From: Pseudomonas psychrophila
GTDB taxonomy: Bacteria; Pseudomonadota; Gammaproteobacteria; Pseudomonadales; Pseudomonadaceae
Direction: 5' to 3'
DNA length: 64,000 nt
Assembly (NCBI RefSeq): GCF_001043005.1
Contig: NZ_JYKZ01000002.1
Span: 186,001-250,000 of the forward strand
A program made the position numbers and the translations under genes. The notes beneath the pieces are model-generated. The model ran no database searches. It was given only the letters and a program-made list of their open reading frames with translations, and had not been told where the DNA came from. Of this stretch, positions 1-8,272 are shown piece by piece; the stretch's first letter is position 1; every line of letters begins with the position of its first letter.

Positions 1-492
1 AAAAGGTGCCAGCTCCATGCGCAGGGCATCGCTCAAGGCATGAACGGCGGCTTTTGAGGCGCAATAGGCCCCGGCAAACGGGGTCACCAGTACACCGGAG
101 ACACTGCCGATATTGACCACCAGGCCCTTGCTGCGGCGCAGCGCTGTAAACAGGGCACGAGTGACACCGACCACGGAAAAAACATTGGTTTCAAACTGCT
201 GTTGCAGGCCCTCGACGCCGCCATCCAGCAACGGACCCATGGCGCCGAAACCCGCATTGTTGATCAGTACGTCCAGCCCGCCACCGTCTTGTGTCAGGCG
301 TTCGGCCAGCTGTGCCAGCGCCAGCGGGTCATTTACGTCCAGCTGGACCGCGTTAAACCCCGCTGCGGCCAATCGGGCCACATCGTCAGGCTTGCGGGCG
401 CTGGTCCACACCTCATGACCCGCCGCCTTGAAGGCGTCGGCCAAGGCGCGACCAATACCGCTGGAGCAACCGGTGATCAAAACACGGAGCAT
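1..492 (-). CDS. SDR family oxidoreductase (3' end outside window)
   Basis: This is the N-terminal 164 residues of a classical short-chain dehydrogenase/reductase; the C-terminus lies beyond the window edge. The Rossmann glycine motif TGCSSGIG is at residues 7-14, NNAG at 78-81, the catalytic YCASK at 143-147, and a serine in the IGSVSG stretch near 130. These residues predict an NAD(P)-dependent cytoplasmic oxidoreductase, but the substrate cannot be read from sequence. The start is preceded by AAGGA at good spacing. The upstream membrane-protein gene ends 10 bases before it on the same strand, so the two are probably cotranscribed. Confidence 0.9.
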   Translation of the reverse strand, partial: MLRVLITGCSSGIGRALADAFKAAGHEVWTSARKPDDVARLAAAGFNAVQLDVNDPLALAQLAERLTQDGGGLDVLINNAGFGAMGPLLDGGVEGLQQQFETNVFSVVGVTRALFTALRRSKGLVVNIGSVSGVLVTPFAGAYCASKAAVHALSDALRMELAPF

Positions 493-502
493 TGAAAAAT
501 CC

Positions 503-967
503 TTAGTTGGAAAAGCTGCCTTGCAGACGCTCTGCACGGAACTCGAGGGTTTGCGCACGATAACCGGCACGCAGGGGGGGCATCGGCAGGCAGTCCTGCC
601 AGCTTGCTCCGGGTTGCAGCTCGCCAGGCCCTCGGTAGCGCGGGGCGGTGTAGAGGTTGTCGGCAAGGTTGACGGTATCGCCGGGTGCATAGGCCGCGAT
701 GCGCCAGCCGAGTTCGACCAATGGCACGGTGTTGCGGTTTTGCAGCGTGAGTTGCAGTGGCCGGTCTGCCGGGCACTGCACAGGGTCATAGACGATACGC
801 AGCTCCAGGCGTGCCAGTTGTTGAGATTCGCGATGATCCAGCCACGCCACCGATATGGCCACTAGCGCCAACCCGATCAGTGCTGCCATCGACACCGGGA
901 AGGCTTTGGACGGATAACGCAGCAGCAGGATCAGCCACGTGATGATCAGTAGAACGCCGATAAGCAT
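503..967 (-). CDS. Small membrane-anchored protein of unknown function
   Basis: A 154-residue protein. Two hydrophobic segments lie at about residues 2-17 and 25-42, separated by a short RYPSK loop. A predicted extracytoplasmic domain of about 110 residues follows, rich in beta-type sequence and containing two cysteines (in DPVQCPADRP and WQDCLPMPP). I do not recognise a catalytic family; similar proteins in Pseudomonas are annotated only as hypothetical or loosely as transporter-related. It lies just upstream of the SDR gene on the same strand and probably shares its transcript. The extracytoplasmic orientation is inferred from the membrane anchor, not proven. Confidence 0.75.
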   Translation of the reverse strand: MLIGVLLIITWLILLLRYPSKAFPVSMAALIGLALVAISVAWLDHRESQQLARLELRIVYDPVQCPADRPLQLTLQNRNTVPLVELGWRIAAYAPGDTVNLADNLYTAPRYRGPGELQPGASWQDCLPMPPLRAGYRAQTLEFRAERLQGSFSN

Positions 968-1070
968 GACGCTCCCCTCACAGAAAATGAACGTACATCC
1001 TACTGAAGCTTAGATGCCAATGGCGAGGGCGCATGTTCACTGCAACTGGGGTGCATCAGCATGAGGGGGC

Positions 1071-1850
1071 TTATTCGGGAGCGTGGTCACGCAAAAACAC
1101 CAGCAGGTCGGGCTTTGACTGCTCTGCGCTGAAACGATAACCCTGCTCATCGAACTGCTTGAGGTGATCGGGGTTGTTGATGCGTTCCTTGATCACGAAC
1201 CGGCTCATCATCCCGCGGGCTTTTTTGGCGTAAAAGCTGATGATCTTGTGCTGACCGTTTTTCTGGTCCTTGAACTCGGTGTTGATGATGCGTGCGTTCA
1301 AGGCTGACTTTTTGACTGCCGAGAAGTACTCATTGGACGCCAGGTTGAGCAACACGTCATCGCCTTGCTCGGCCAGCGCTTCGTTGAGCCACTCGCTGAT
1401 ACGGGTGCCCCAGAACGCATAGAGATCCTTGCCGCGGGCATTGGCCAGTTTGGTCCCCATCTCCAGGCGATACGGCATCATCAGGTCCAGCGGACGCAAC
1501 AGGCCGTACAGCCCCGAGAGCATGCGCAGATGGGTTTGCGCGTAGTCGAAGTCCGCCTCGTTGAAGTCCACGGCGTTGAGTCCGGTGTACACATCACCCT
1601 TGAACGCCAGCAGTGCCTGCTTGGCATTTTCGGGGGTGAACGCGGGTGTCCAGCTGCCGAAACGCGCTGCATTGAGGCCTGAAAGCTTGTCGGACAAGTG
1701 CATCAGCTCGCCAATCTGTTGCGGGCTCAGTTCGCGTAATTGCTCGATCAGCTCCTGGGAATGGTCCAGGTAGTGCGGCTGGGTGAAACGCGCAGTGGCC
1801 GGCGGCGTCTCGTAGTCGAGGGTTTTAGCGGGTGAAATCACCATCAGCAT
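1071..1850 (-). CDS. yaaA: Peroxide stress protein YaaA
   Basis: A 259-residue YaaA/DUF328 protein. The family is known to limit free intracellular iron during hydrogen peroxide stress and so protect DNA and proteins from Fenton damage. The diagnostic N-terminus [12 protein letters not shown] and the internal YTGLNAVDF and [12 protein letters not shown] stretches are all present and the length is normal. The ATG at 1850 is chosen because GGAG sits just upstream and the family begins here; the frame stays open further upstream, but that part has no family similarity. It is divergent from the deacetylase-like gene. A TAGAAT hexamer at about 1884-1879 on the minus strand could be its -10 element. 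Confidence 0.95.
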   Translation of the reverse strand: MLMVISPAKTLDYETPPATARFTQPHYLDHSQELIEQLRELSPQQIGELMHLSDKLSGLNAARFGSWTPAFTPENAKQALLAFKGDVYTGLNAVDFNEADFDYAQTHLRMLSGLYGLLRPLDLMMPYRLEMGTKLANARGKDLYAFWGTRISEWLNEALAEQGDDVLLNLASNEYFSAVKKSALNARIINTEFKDQKNGQHKIISFYAKKARGMMSRFVIKERINNPDHLKQFDEQGYRFSAEQSKPDLLVFLRDHAPE

Positions 1851-1999
1851 GAGGTCGTCTCCTTTTAGCGTCGCAGGGATTCTAGGGGGTTGGGCGGTTT
1901 GACTCCACCTATGACGGTGATAGGCACTGCGCAAAGTTAGTGGGCGCGAGCGTGAATGCAATGTAAATAACCCAGTCCTTCAACAGAACTGTGTTGATG

Positions 2000-2026
2000 C
2001 GATCGCGAGCAAGCCCGTTCCCACAG
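2000..2026. repeat. Solitary REP half-element upstream of the deacetylase-like gene
   Basis: The stretch reads GCGAGCAAGCCCGTTCCCAC, one arm of the Pseudomonas REP palindrome seen elsewhere in this window at 19482, 46096, 47727 and 58360, without an inverted partner. It is followed directly by TATAGT (2028-2033), a reasonable -10 for the downstream gene. Confidence 0.75.
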
Positions 2027-2062
2027 GTATAGTGCGAGCAGTTTTTACTGGGAGATTGACCC

Positions 2063-3181
2063 GTGCGCATCGCTCTTTTTTTCTCGGCCTGGCTGGTGTG
2101 TCTGGGGGCAGTTGCAGCCCCCAATGAGCCAGCGACCCTGGATCGCAGCACCTGGCCCGAGCAATTGATCAGTCCAGCTTTATTCGATGTGGCCTCACGG
2201 GCTGAAATTCTCACCTTCGCCCACGCCCTGCTGGCCAGCGAAGCGCTGGATGAAAACGCCCTCAAGCAGCGCCTGGGCCTGAAAATCATCAACCTCGATG
2301 CCATTGATAGCGTGCGCAAACGGATGTGGCAGCGACTGTTGACCAACTATAACTTTGCCCAGCAAAGCTGCGATCAGGACGCTTCATTTTGCTATTACGT
2401 CGACGGCATGGACAGTCTTCGTGAGCAGGCAGGCAAGTTTGCAATCGCGGATGACTCTTTTTACGTAACCTGGGCTGAGCCAAGCCGTGAATTCCACCAG
2501 CGTTATCTGGATGAACAACTGCGCAAGGCCGCGCTGTTTCCGCAAATCAGCAGCGAAATAGAGCTGTTCGGCGAGCAGGAAAGCAACGGAGACGGGATGC
2601 ATGACCGGTTGTTTATGCTGACCTTCGACAGCGGTCCCACCCAATTGCCCGGCACTACCGATTGGTTGACCGATTACTTGCGCAAGCAGTCCTTGAGTGC
2701 GAGGTTTTTTGTGCTGGGCAACAGTGTGCAGGTGCGTCTGGACAAAGGCGGTGAGCAGGCGTTGCAAGCGCTGTACAAGGGGCAGTGCGTAGGTGTGCAG
2801 GGATGGGAATATCGCTCTCACAGCCACTGGCAGGATTGGCAGGACTCGATTTTGCGCAGCACTGCCTTGCTCAAGCAGGTTGTGCCGCTCAATTACGTGC
2901 CTCTGTTTCGCCCGCCCTATGGACAGCGTCGGGCAGACAGCGGGGCGTTTTTCGAGGCGCAGGGTTTGCAGGTGACGCTGTGGGATATTGATGCCCAGGA
3001 CATGGCAGCCAGCCTTAGCGCTGAACAGTCAGCACAGCGGGTGTTGAGTCTGATGTTGCTCTGGCGTCACGGTGTGATTGCCTTTCACGACACTCAGGAC
3101 AAGGTGCGCACCGCATTACCCTGGTTGCTCAAGGCGACGGCGCAAAGTGGCTTGGGGTGGGAAGATTGCGAAGTGCTGTAG
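2063..3181 (+). CDS. Exported polysaccharide deacetylase-like protein with altered metal motif
   Basis: A 372-residue protein with a signal peptide (about residues 1-19, ending AVAA) and a C-terminal NodB-type carbohydrate esterase 4 domain from about 180. Recognisable CE4 motifs are TFDSGP (187-192), a His pair in RSHSHW, RPPYGQ near 280, DIDAQD and IAFHDT near 342. In active CE4 enzymes the first motif is normally TFDDG, and its second Asp is a metal ligand. Here that position is Ser190, so catalysis may be changed or lost. Residues 20-170 form an extra N-terminal region that I do not recognise. The start is a GTG with GGGAGA upstream. It probably acts on periplasmic polysaccharide or peptidoglycan, but the substrate is unknown. 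Confidence 0.85.
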   Translation: MRIALFFSAWLVCLGAVAAPNEPATLDRSTWPEQLISPALFDVASRAEILTFAHALLASEALDENALKQRLGLKIINLDAIDSVRKRMWQRLLTNYNFAQQSCDQDASFCYYVDGMDSLREQAGKFAIADDSFYVTWAEPSREFHQRYLDEQLRKAALFPQISSEIELFGEQESNGDGMHDRLFMLTFDSGPTQLPGTTDWLTDYLRKQSLSARFFVLGNSVQVRLDKGGEQALQALYKGQCVGVQGWEYRSHSHWQDWQDSILRSTALLKQVVPLNYVPLFRPPYGQRRADSGAFFEAQGLQVTLWDIDAQDMAASLSAEQSAQRVLSLMLLWRHGVIAFHDTQDKVRTALPWLLKATAQSGLGWEDCEVL

Positions 3182-3307
3182 AAACATACGGTTAATACAT
3201 GACTTTAGTACCGCTTTCGACATCCGCCAAGGCTATTCGTCATTCAAAAAAATAAAGTGCTGAATCGGTAAAAAAGCTTTTTTTTGTCACACATTTAGGA
3301 GTATTAC

Positions 3308-3348
3308 GAAGACAGACGGCCGAAACCTGCAACACAGGTGGCGTCTTC
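3308..3348 (+). promoter_or_regulatory. Possible structured leader of the PhoH-like gene
   Basis: The outer pair GAAGAC (3308-3313) and GTCTTC (3343-3348) encloses an inner hairpin ACCTG-caaca-CAGGT (3325-3339). It lies about 95 bases before the PhoH-like start. The fold was judged by eye only; its function is unknown. Confidence 0.3.
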
Positions 3349-3442
3349 CAAGACCCATCGGGCAGGTTATTTACGGCAGTCACTTCGAGGCGCAGCACTG
3401 TTGCGGTATTGCGTCGACTGGCTCCCACAAAGGTGACCGAGT

Positions 3443-4837
3443 ATGGATGATCACGGACGCACTCCTTCTTCCAACCAGCCAATCCTTTATGTACTCGATA
3501 CCAATGTTCTGATTCACGATCCAAACGCACTGCTGAACTTCGAGGAGCACCACGTCGCCATCCCCATGACGGTGCTCGAAGAACTGGACAAGCTCAAAAC
3601 CGGCAAATTACTGGTGGCAGCCGAGTGTCGTCAGGCCATCCGTTTGATCGATCAGTTACTGGGGGTTGCCTGCCCTGAAGACGTCGAAAAGGGCGTGCCG
3701 ATCCAGCGTGGCAAGGGAGCGCCCAAAGGCTTCCTGTCGATCATGATGAGCAAGCGCCGAGAGCCTAACGCGCTGTTGCCCGAAAACCTCAACGACAACA
3801 TCATCATCAACCAACTGATTGACCTGCACGCTCGTGAGCCGCAGTTGCGTGTGGTGCTGGTCACCAAAGACATCAACATGCGCCTCAAGGCTCGGGCCTG
3901 CGGGATCGAGTCCGAGGATTACAGCACTGACCAACTGGTTGACGACGTTTCGATGTTGTCGCGCGGTTATCACACCATGACCGGCTCGTTCTGGGACCGG
4001 GTCAACAAGGTCGAAACCCGTCAGGGACATGGCCGTACCTGGCATCAGGTTCAGATGAACGAAAATCTGCCGGCAGTGCACATCAATGAATTCATCATCG
4101 ATGAGCAGGGCTTTGTCGGCTGGATCAAAGAGGTACGCAAGGATCAATTACTGATTCTGGACATGCATCAGGAACCGTTGCTGCATCAAGAAGCCTGGGG
4201 TTTGAAGCCGCGGGATATTTATCAGGGGCTGGCGCTGTTTGCATTGCTCGACCCGGATATTCATCTGGTCAACCTGTCGGGTGCGGCGGGCTCGGGTAAA
4301 ACCATCCTGGCACTGGCGGCGGCGATTGAGCAAACCATGGTCAGCAAGCGTTACCGGCGGATTATCTGTACCCGCAGCGTGCAGGGCCTGGATCAGGAAA
4401 TCGGGTTCTTGCCGGGTACCGAAGCCGAGAAAATGGAGCCTTGGCTGGGAGCCATCACCGACAACCTCGAAGCCCTGCACATGGATGATGAAAACACTCA
4501 CGGCAGCGTCGACTACATCCTGAGCAAGGTGCCTTTGCAGTTCAAATCCCTGAACTACATTCGCGGTCGCAGCTTCCAGCAAAGCCTGATCTTGATCGAT
4601 GAGTGCCAAAACCTCACACCGCACCAAATGAAAACCATCATTACCCGTGCGGGCGCCGGTTCCAAAGTGGTGTGCCTGGGCAACCTGGCGCAGATCGATA
4701 CACCGTACCTGTCAGCCACCAGTTCGGGGCTGACCTACCTGACGGAGCGTTTCAAAGACTTCCCCAACGGCGTGCACATCGCGCTGCAAGGGGTGCCACG
4801 TTCGATTCTGGCCGAATACGCCGAGTCTCACCTCTGA
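3443..4837 (+). CDS. PIN domain-PhoH fusion ATPase
   Basis: A 464-residue protein joining an N-terminal PIN nuclease-like domain (about residues 12-150; acidic motif VLDTNVLIHDP, then VLEELDKLK) to a C-terminal PhoH-type P-loop ATPase. The Walker A is GAAGSGKT (about 279-286) and a Walker B-like segment LIDECQN is near 384. PIN-PhoH (PhoH2-type) proteins in other bacteria act as RNA helicase/ribonucleases; a role in RNA turnover here is inferred. The ATG follows AAAGGTGA. It appears monocistronic, with a GC-rich hairpin 22 bases after the stop. The length is normal and the key motifs are intact. Confidence 0.93.
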   Translation: MDDHGRTPSSNQPILYVLDTNVLIHDPNALLNFEEHHVAIPMTVLEELDKLKTGKLLVAAECRQAIRLIDQLLGVACPEDVEKGVPIQRGKGAPKGFLSIMMSKRREPNALLPENLNDNIIINQLIDLHAREPQLRVVLVTKDINMRLKARACGIESEDYSTDQLVDDVSMLSRGYHTMTGSFWDRVNKVETRQGHGRTWHQVQMNENLPAVHINEFIIDEQGFVGWIKEVRKDQLLILDMHQEPLLHQEAWGLKPRDIYQGLALFALLDPDIHLVNLSGAAGSGKTILALAAAIEQTMVSKRYRRIICTRSVQGLDQEIGFLPGTEAEKMEPWLGAITDNLEALHMDDENTHGSVDYILSKVPLQFKSLNYIRGRSFQQSLILIDECQNLTPHQMKTIITRAGAGSKVVCLGNLAQIDTPYLSATSSGLTYLTERFKDFPNGVHIALQGVPRSILAEYAESHL

Positions 4838-4858
4838 CATTGCCTGTTTAACCCTGAC

Positions 4859-4881
4859 CCGGGCGGCCTTGAGCCGCCCGG
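4859..4881 (+). terminator. Terminator-like hairpin after the PIN-PhoH gene
   Basis: CCGGGCGGC and GCCGCCCGG form a perfect 9-bp stem with a 5-base loop, starting 22 bases after the stop codon. It is followed by TTGCGTTTA rather than a clean T-run, so termination may be incomplete. Confidence 0.6.
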
Positions 4882-5050
4882 TTGCGTTTAGACACAGTAA
4901 GTACCAAAGATGCAGATTTAACGGCCGCTGGGCCGTCGACAACAGCTTTTACTCCTTGTCAGTGACTACAAAAATACCCCCTCAGCACTCGATCCGCACA
5001 GTGCCCTTAGGCCCGCTGCGGCACGACAAAATCTACCCTTTGGTAATGTC

Positions 5051-5078
5051 TTAAGTGTGCAATTTGTTGCGCACTTAA
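5051..5078. repeat. 12-bp inverted repeat (candidate upstream regulatory site)
   Basis: TTAAGTGTGCAA and TTGCGCACTTAA are separated by TTTG, with one mismatch between the arms. The TTGCGCA core recurs in the cluster about 95 bases downstream, which suggests that one protein recognises both. Confidence 0.6.
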
Positions 5079-5138
5079 ATGGGGATAACCATGTGGATAC
5101 ATTGCTGCAGGCCAAGCAGTTAGAACTCTGTAGACGGG

Positions 5139-5184
5139 TGCGCAAGAAGTTGCGCAGCAGTGTGCAACTTCTTGCGCAACTTCT
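5139..5184. repeat. Inverted and tandem 12-mer cluster upstream of vgrG
   Basis: A perfect 15-bp inverted repeat has arms TGCGCAAGAAGTTGC (5139-5153) and GCAACTTCTTGCGCA (5164-5178). Within it, TGCGCAACTTCT occurs forward at 5173-5184, as a one-mismatch tandem copy TGTGCAACTTCT at 5161-5172, and inverted at 5145-5156. The geometry suits an operator or enhancer-binding-protein array; a stem-loop terminator is less likely because no T-run follows directly. Confidence 0.65.
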
Positions 5185-5263
5185 GGGTTTTTCACTGATT
5201 TAACTGAAAAGGATTTAATCTCGGATGATGTAACTATCTGATAGCTATATTGATTTATATAGT

Positions 5264-5279
5264 TGGTACTAATCTTGTA
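5264..5279 (+). promoter_or_regulatory. Weak sigma-54-like promoter element for the vgrG module
   Basis: TGGTACTAATCTTGTA matches the -24 part (TGG, AC) with correct spacing to TTG at -12, but the normally invariant GC of the -12 element is GT here. It lies about 98 bases before the vgrG start and 80-125 bases after the repeat cluster, a distance typical of activator sites for sigma-54 promoters. The call is tentative. Confidence 0.35.
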
Positions 5280-5376
5280 TGGTAATTGGGCGCGTCACAC
5301 TAGTTTTTCTCCGATAGAACTCATTATTTCAAAGGTTTTGAGGCCCGCATTCAAAATCCCACTCAAGGGTAAGCGT

Positions 5377-7446
5377 ATGTTCGTATCGGCCAACATGGCA
5401 CATTTCTCGATACAAATTCCCGCCGTTCGCAACGACTTCAAAGTGCTCTCTTTTAACGGTGTTGAAGCCATCAGCCAGCTCTACGCAATTGGGGTTGAAC
5501 TGGTCAGTGAAAACCCCGATATCGCTCTTGAAACATTGCTAAGTCAGTCTGCGTATCTGCAATTTGGCCACAATGGCGAAGGCATTCACGGGCGCATCGA
5601 AGATATTTGCGTGGGCGAAGTCGGTAAGCGCCTGACCCGCTACCATTTGACCCTGGTGCCGGCACTCCACTATTTGCAGTTCAGCTACGACCAGCGAATT
5701 TTCCAACACCACAGCGTGCCGCAGATCATCGCCAAAGTCCTGCAAGGCCATGGTATTCAGGCTGACGCATTTACTTTTAATGTCCGCACCAGCCCTGTGC
5801 GCGAGTACTGCACTCAATACGGCGAAAACAATTATTTATTCCTGCAACGCTTGTGTGCCGAAGACGGTATTGCCTGGCATCACCAACATACGAAAGACGG
5901 CCACCTGCTGGTATTCACTGACAGCCAAGCTTACTTTCCTGCGTTGGGCGAAACGCCCTACCGGCAAGGCACCGGAACCGTGGCCGATTACCCGGTGGTT
6001 GAACAGTTTTCCCAACGCTTCAGCACACGTACCAGCACCGTTACCCGCCGCGATTACGACCTGACACGGCCGAGTCTGCTGATTGAAAACACCTTCACTG
6101 CCGAGTTCACGCCAGCGCTGGAGGATTACCACTATCCGGTTCTGATCGGCACCGAACATCGCGGCCGACAGTTGGCCCAGCAAGCCCTCGAACGCCACCG
6201 AACCGACTACCAATTGGCCGAAGGCAAAAGCGATCAGCCCGCGTTGCGCAGTGGTCACTTGTTCACCCTGAGCGAACACCCGCGCAAAGCCTGCAACGAC
6301 CTGTGGCTGTTGCTCAGCGTGTACCACGAAGGCAAGCAGCCTCAGGCGCTGGAAGAGTCGATCATCAGCGATTTAAAGCCCGCTGACGGCTTCACTCAGG
6401 GCTACCATAACCATTTCAGTGCGATACCGTGGGACGTGTTCTTCCGCCCACCCCTGCCACCCGCCCGCGCGCCACTGGTCGCGCAAACCGCCCGCGTGAC
6501 CGGCCCCCAAGGTCAAGAGATTTATTGCGACGAGCTAGGACGGGTAAAGATTGAACTGCCCTGGGACCGAGCTGAACTCAACAGCGAAAAAAGCAGCTGC
6601 TGGGTCAGAGTTTCATCCAGCTGGGCCGGGGAAAACTTCGGCGCCGTGACGATCCCGCGCATCGGCATGGAAGTGGTCATCAGCTACGAAGAAGGCGACC
6701 CGGACAAACCGCTAATTACCGGTTGCGTGCCGAATCAGGCTAAACCGGTGCCTTATCTGCTACCGGCGAACAAAACCAAAACCGTGCTGCGTAGCCACAG
6801 CTCGCCCGCGAGTGGCGGCTACAACGAGCTGTCGATTGAAGACCGGGCCGGGCAGGAACTGATCTACCTGCGTGCGCAGCGCGACATGGAGCATGTGATC
6901 CTCAACGACATCGACACTAAAGTCGGTAATGACCGCCGCGAACAGGTCACCCGAGACAGCCACAGCCTGATCAGCAACGACCGTTTTGAACAAGTCGACA
7001 ACAACAGCTCCAGCCTGATCAAGGGTGACGAACTGCACACCACCCAAGGTCTGCGTAACACGGTGATCGGTGGTAACGAGCTGATCAGCATCACCGGTAA
7101 CAGCAGCACTACGGCAGACGGTACCTGGGTGATTCAGGCCGGTAGCCAAGCGCACCTCACCGCTCCCAATGTAGTGGTTAATGCAAGCATGAACCTCACG
7201 TTGGCAGCGGGTGGCCAACACATCGTCATCAGTGCCGCCGGCATCTTCAGCAGCGTACCCCTCGTCGTGGGCGGCGCACCGGCTGTGGGAGTAGGGGCCA
7301 CGCCAGCGGCTTCGATGCTTCCAGTAGTGACGGCGGCGTTAGTTGCACCCTCATTGCCCGCGCAAACCACAGCAGCAAGACAAGCCGCTCAACAGGCCAC
7401 CTCTATTTGTGCGGTGTGCCAGAAGATGGAGGCATTGAGCGTATGA
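5377..7446 (+). CDS. vgrG: Type VI secretion spike protein VgrG
   Basis: A 689-residue VgrG, the tip of the T6SS puncturing needle. The N-terminal gp27-like region spans about residues 1-370. The gp5-like OB fold follows at about 385-470, with the stretches CDELGRVKIELPWDR, CWVRVSSSWAGENFG and IPRIGMEVVISYEEGDPDKP. A needle repeat region comes next (SGGYNELSIEDRAGQE, then repeats with Asp, Asn and Arg up to about 600). The C-terminus is Ala/Pro-rich and ends in a CAVCQKM cysteine pair. The ATG at 5377 follows AAGGGTAAG; the frame is open upstream but unlike the family. The stop overlaps the DUF4123 gene as ATGA. No T6SS structural genes are nearby, so this is an orphan vgrG module. Confidence 0.96.
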   Translation: MFVSANMAHFSIQIPAVRNDFKVLSFNGVEAISQLYAIGVELVSENPDIALETLLSQSAYLQFGHNGEGIHGRIEDICVGEVGKRLTRYHLTLVPALHYLQFSYDQRIFQHHSVPQIIAKVLQGHGIQADAFTFNVRTSPVREYCTQYGENNYLFLQRLCAEDGIAWHHQHTKDGHLLVFTDSQAYFPALGETPYRQGTGTVADYPVVEQFSQRFSTRTSTVTRRDYDLTRPSLLIENTFTAEFTPALEDYHYPVLIGTEHRGRQLAQQALERHRTDYQLAEGKSDQPALRSGHLFTLSEHPRKACNDLWLLLSVYHEGKQPQALEESIISDLKPADGFTQGYHNHFSAIPWDVFFRPPLPPARAPLVAQTARVTGPQGQEIYCDELGRVKIELPWDRAELNSEKSSCWVRVSSSWAGENFGAVTIPRIGMEVVISYEEGDPDKPLITGCVPNQAKPVPYLLPANKTKTVLRSHSSPASGGYNELSIEDRAGQELIYLRAQRDMEHVILNDIDTKVGNDRREQVTRDSHSLISNDRFEQVDNNSSSLIKGDELHTTQGLRNTVIGGNELISITGNSSTTADGTWVIQAGSQAHLTAPNVVVNASMNLTLAAGGQHIVISAAGIFSSVPLVVGGAPAVGVGATPAASMLPVVTAALVAPSLPAQTTAARQAAQQATSICAVCQKMEALSV

Positions 7447-8261
7447 GTCAGGCGTACCTGTTACTTGATAGCACCCAAATAGACAACCTGGCGCATCGGT
7501 TGTTTGAGGTCGCGCCCAGCGTGCACTTTCATTCCCTGTATCAACGCACCGCCTACAGCGCACTGGATGAAGTCAGCCCAGTGCTGGTTCCGGTGACCCT
7601 CAACAGCCCTCTGGCTCAGACCTTTACCGAGCAGTGGAGCGCCACGGCGGGGATCTGGCTGGAGTCGCTGGCTGATGAAAAAACCGTTGTCGAACATGTG
7701 CGCAGCCTCATCCATGCCCGCGTCGAGGGCGAGGTCACGGTGTTATTTCGTTTCTACGACCCTCGGATTACCGCCTTGTGGCTAGCAGAATTGCCTGCCC
7801 ATGAGCGCGCCCCCTTGATGGGACCAATACAGTTAATACGGTTGCCGCATTCAGTGATTCATCAGCCCCAACCTGATCAGCCCGCTGCGCGGTATGCAGA
7901 CACGCCCTGGCTGGTTCTGCGCGCCGAACAACTGGCTCACTTGAACAGTGCCAAGCAACAGAGCTTTGCCCAGCGCTTAATCGACCATTGTGAAACGTAC
8001 TTTCCCGACTATCTGCAAGGTCAGGACATGACCGCAGAACAATGGGTCGCTCACTGCCAGAACACTGCCGAGCGATACGGTTACAGCGCCGCCGATGAGA
8101 TTTTTTTGTGGGCGCGCTTTCAGGCTGTGCTCGGGACGGACTTTCCTCAAGGCCCGGCCCATGGCGCTTATCGTCTGATACTGGCTGAGCCCGGTGTAAC
8201 CCCCGAACAACGTTTGGACAACCTGAACACCGAGCTGACATACCAGTTGCTCACCAACTAG
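7443..8261 (+). CDS. DUF4123 T6SS effector adaptor/chaperone
   Basis: A 272-residue DUF4123 protein. The family helps load a cognate effector onto VgrG and is almost always encoded between vgrG and the effector, as here. The family motif VLFRFYDPRI is at about residue 100 and the N-terminal segment YLLLDSTQIDNLAHRLF is typical. The start ATG overlaps the vgrG stop (ATGA), which implies translational coupling. It ends 11 bases before the effector start, which has its own AGGAA. It should be cytoplasmic and is not expected to be secreted. Its specificity for the effector at 8273 is inferred from position. Confidence 0.93.
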   Translation: MSQAYLLLDSTQIDNLAHRLFEVAPSVHFHSLYQRTAYSALDEVSPVLVPVTLNSPLAQTFTEQWSATAGIWLESLADEKTVVEHVRSLIHARVEGEVTVLFRFYDPRITALWLAELPAHERAPLMGPIQLIRLPHSVIHQPQPDQPAARYADTPWLVLRAEQLAHLNSAKQQSFAQRLIDHCETYFPDYLQGQDMTAEQWVAHCQNTAERYGYSAADEIFLWARFQAVLGTDFPQGPAHGAYRLILAEPGVTPEQRLDNLNTELTYQLLTN

Positions 8262-8272
8262 GAACCCTGTGC

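Larger units (their letters stand above)
4838..5376. other. 539-base intergenic region upstream of vgrG
   Basis: No convincing gene lies here. In order it holds a terminator-like hairpin at 4859, a perfect ACGGCC-GCTG-GGCCGT hairpin at 4921-4936, an inverted repeat at 5051-5078, a cluster of three related 12-mers at 5145-5184, an AT-rich stretch at 5220-5280 with the pair CTATAT/ATATAG, and a sigma-54-like element at 5264-5279. The last 200 bases are clearly richer in A+T than the neighbouring genes. Confidence 0.7.

Noticed and set aside
1851..1961. Longer yaaA frame starting at 1961
   Set aside because: The extra 37 residues have no family similarity, and the ATG at 1850 has a clear GGAG.
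5080..5100. Two DnaA-box-like words (TGGGGATAA and TGTGGATAC) beside the vgrG repeats, suggesting a replication origin
   Set aside because: Each has a mismatch and no replication initiator gene is near; a control region for the T6SS module is a simpler reading.
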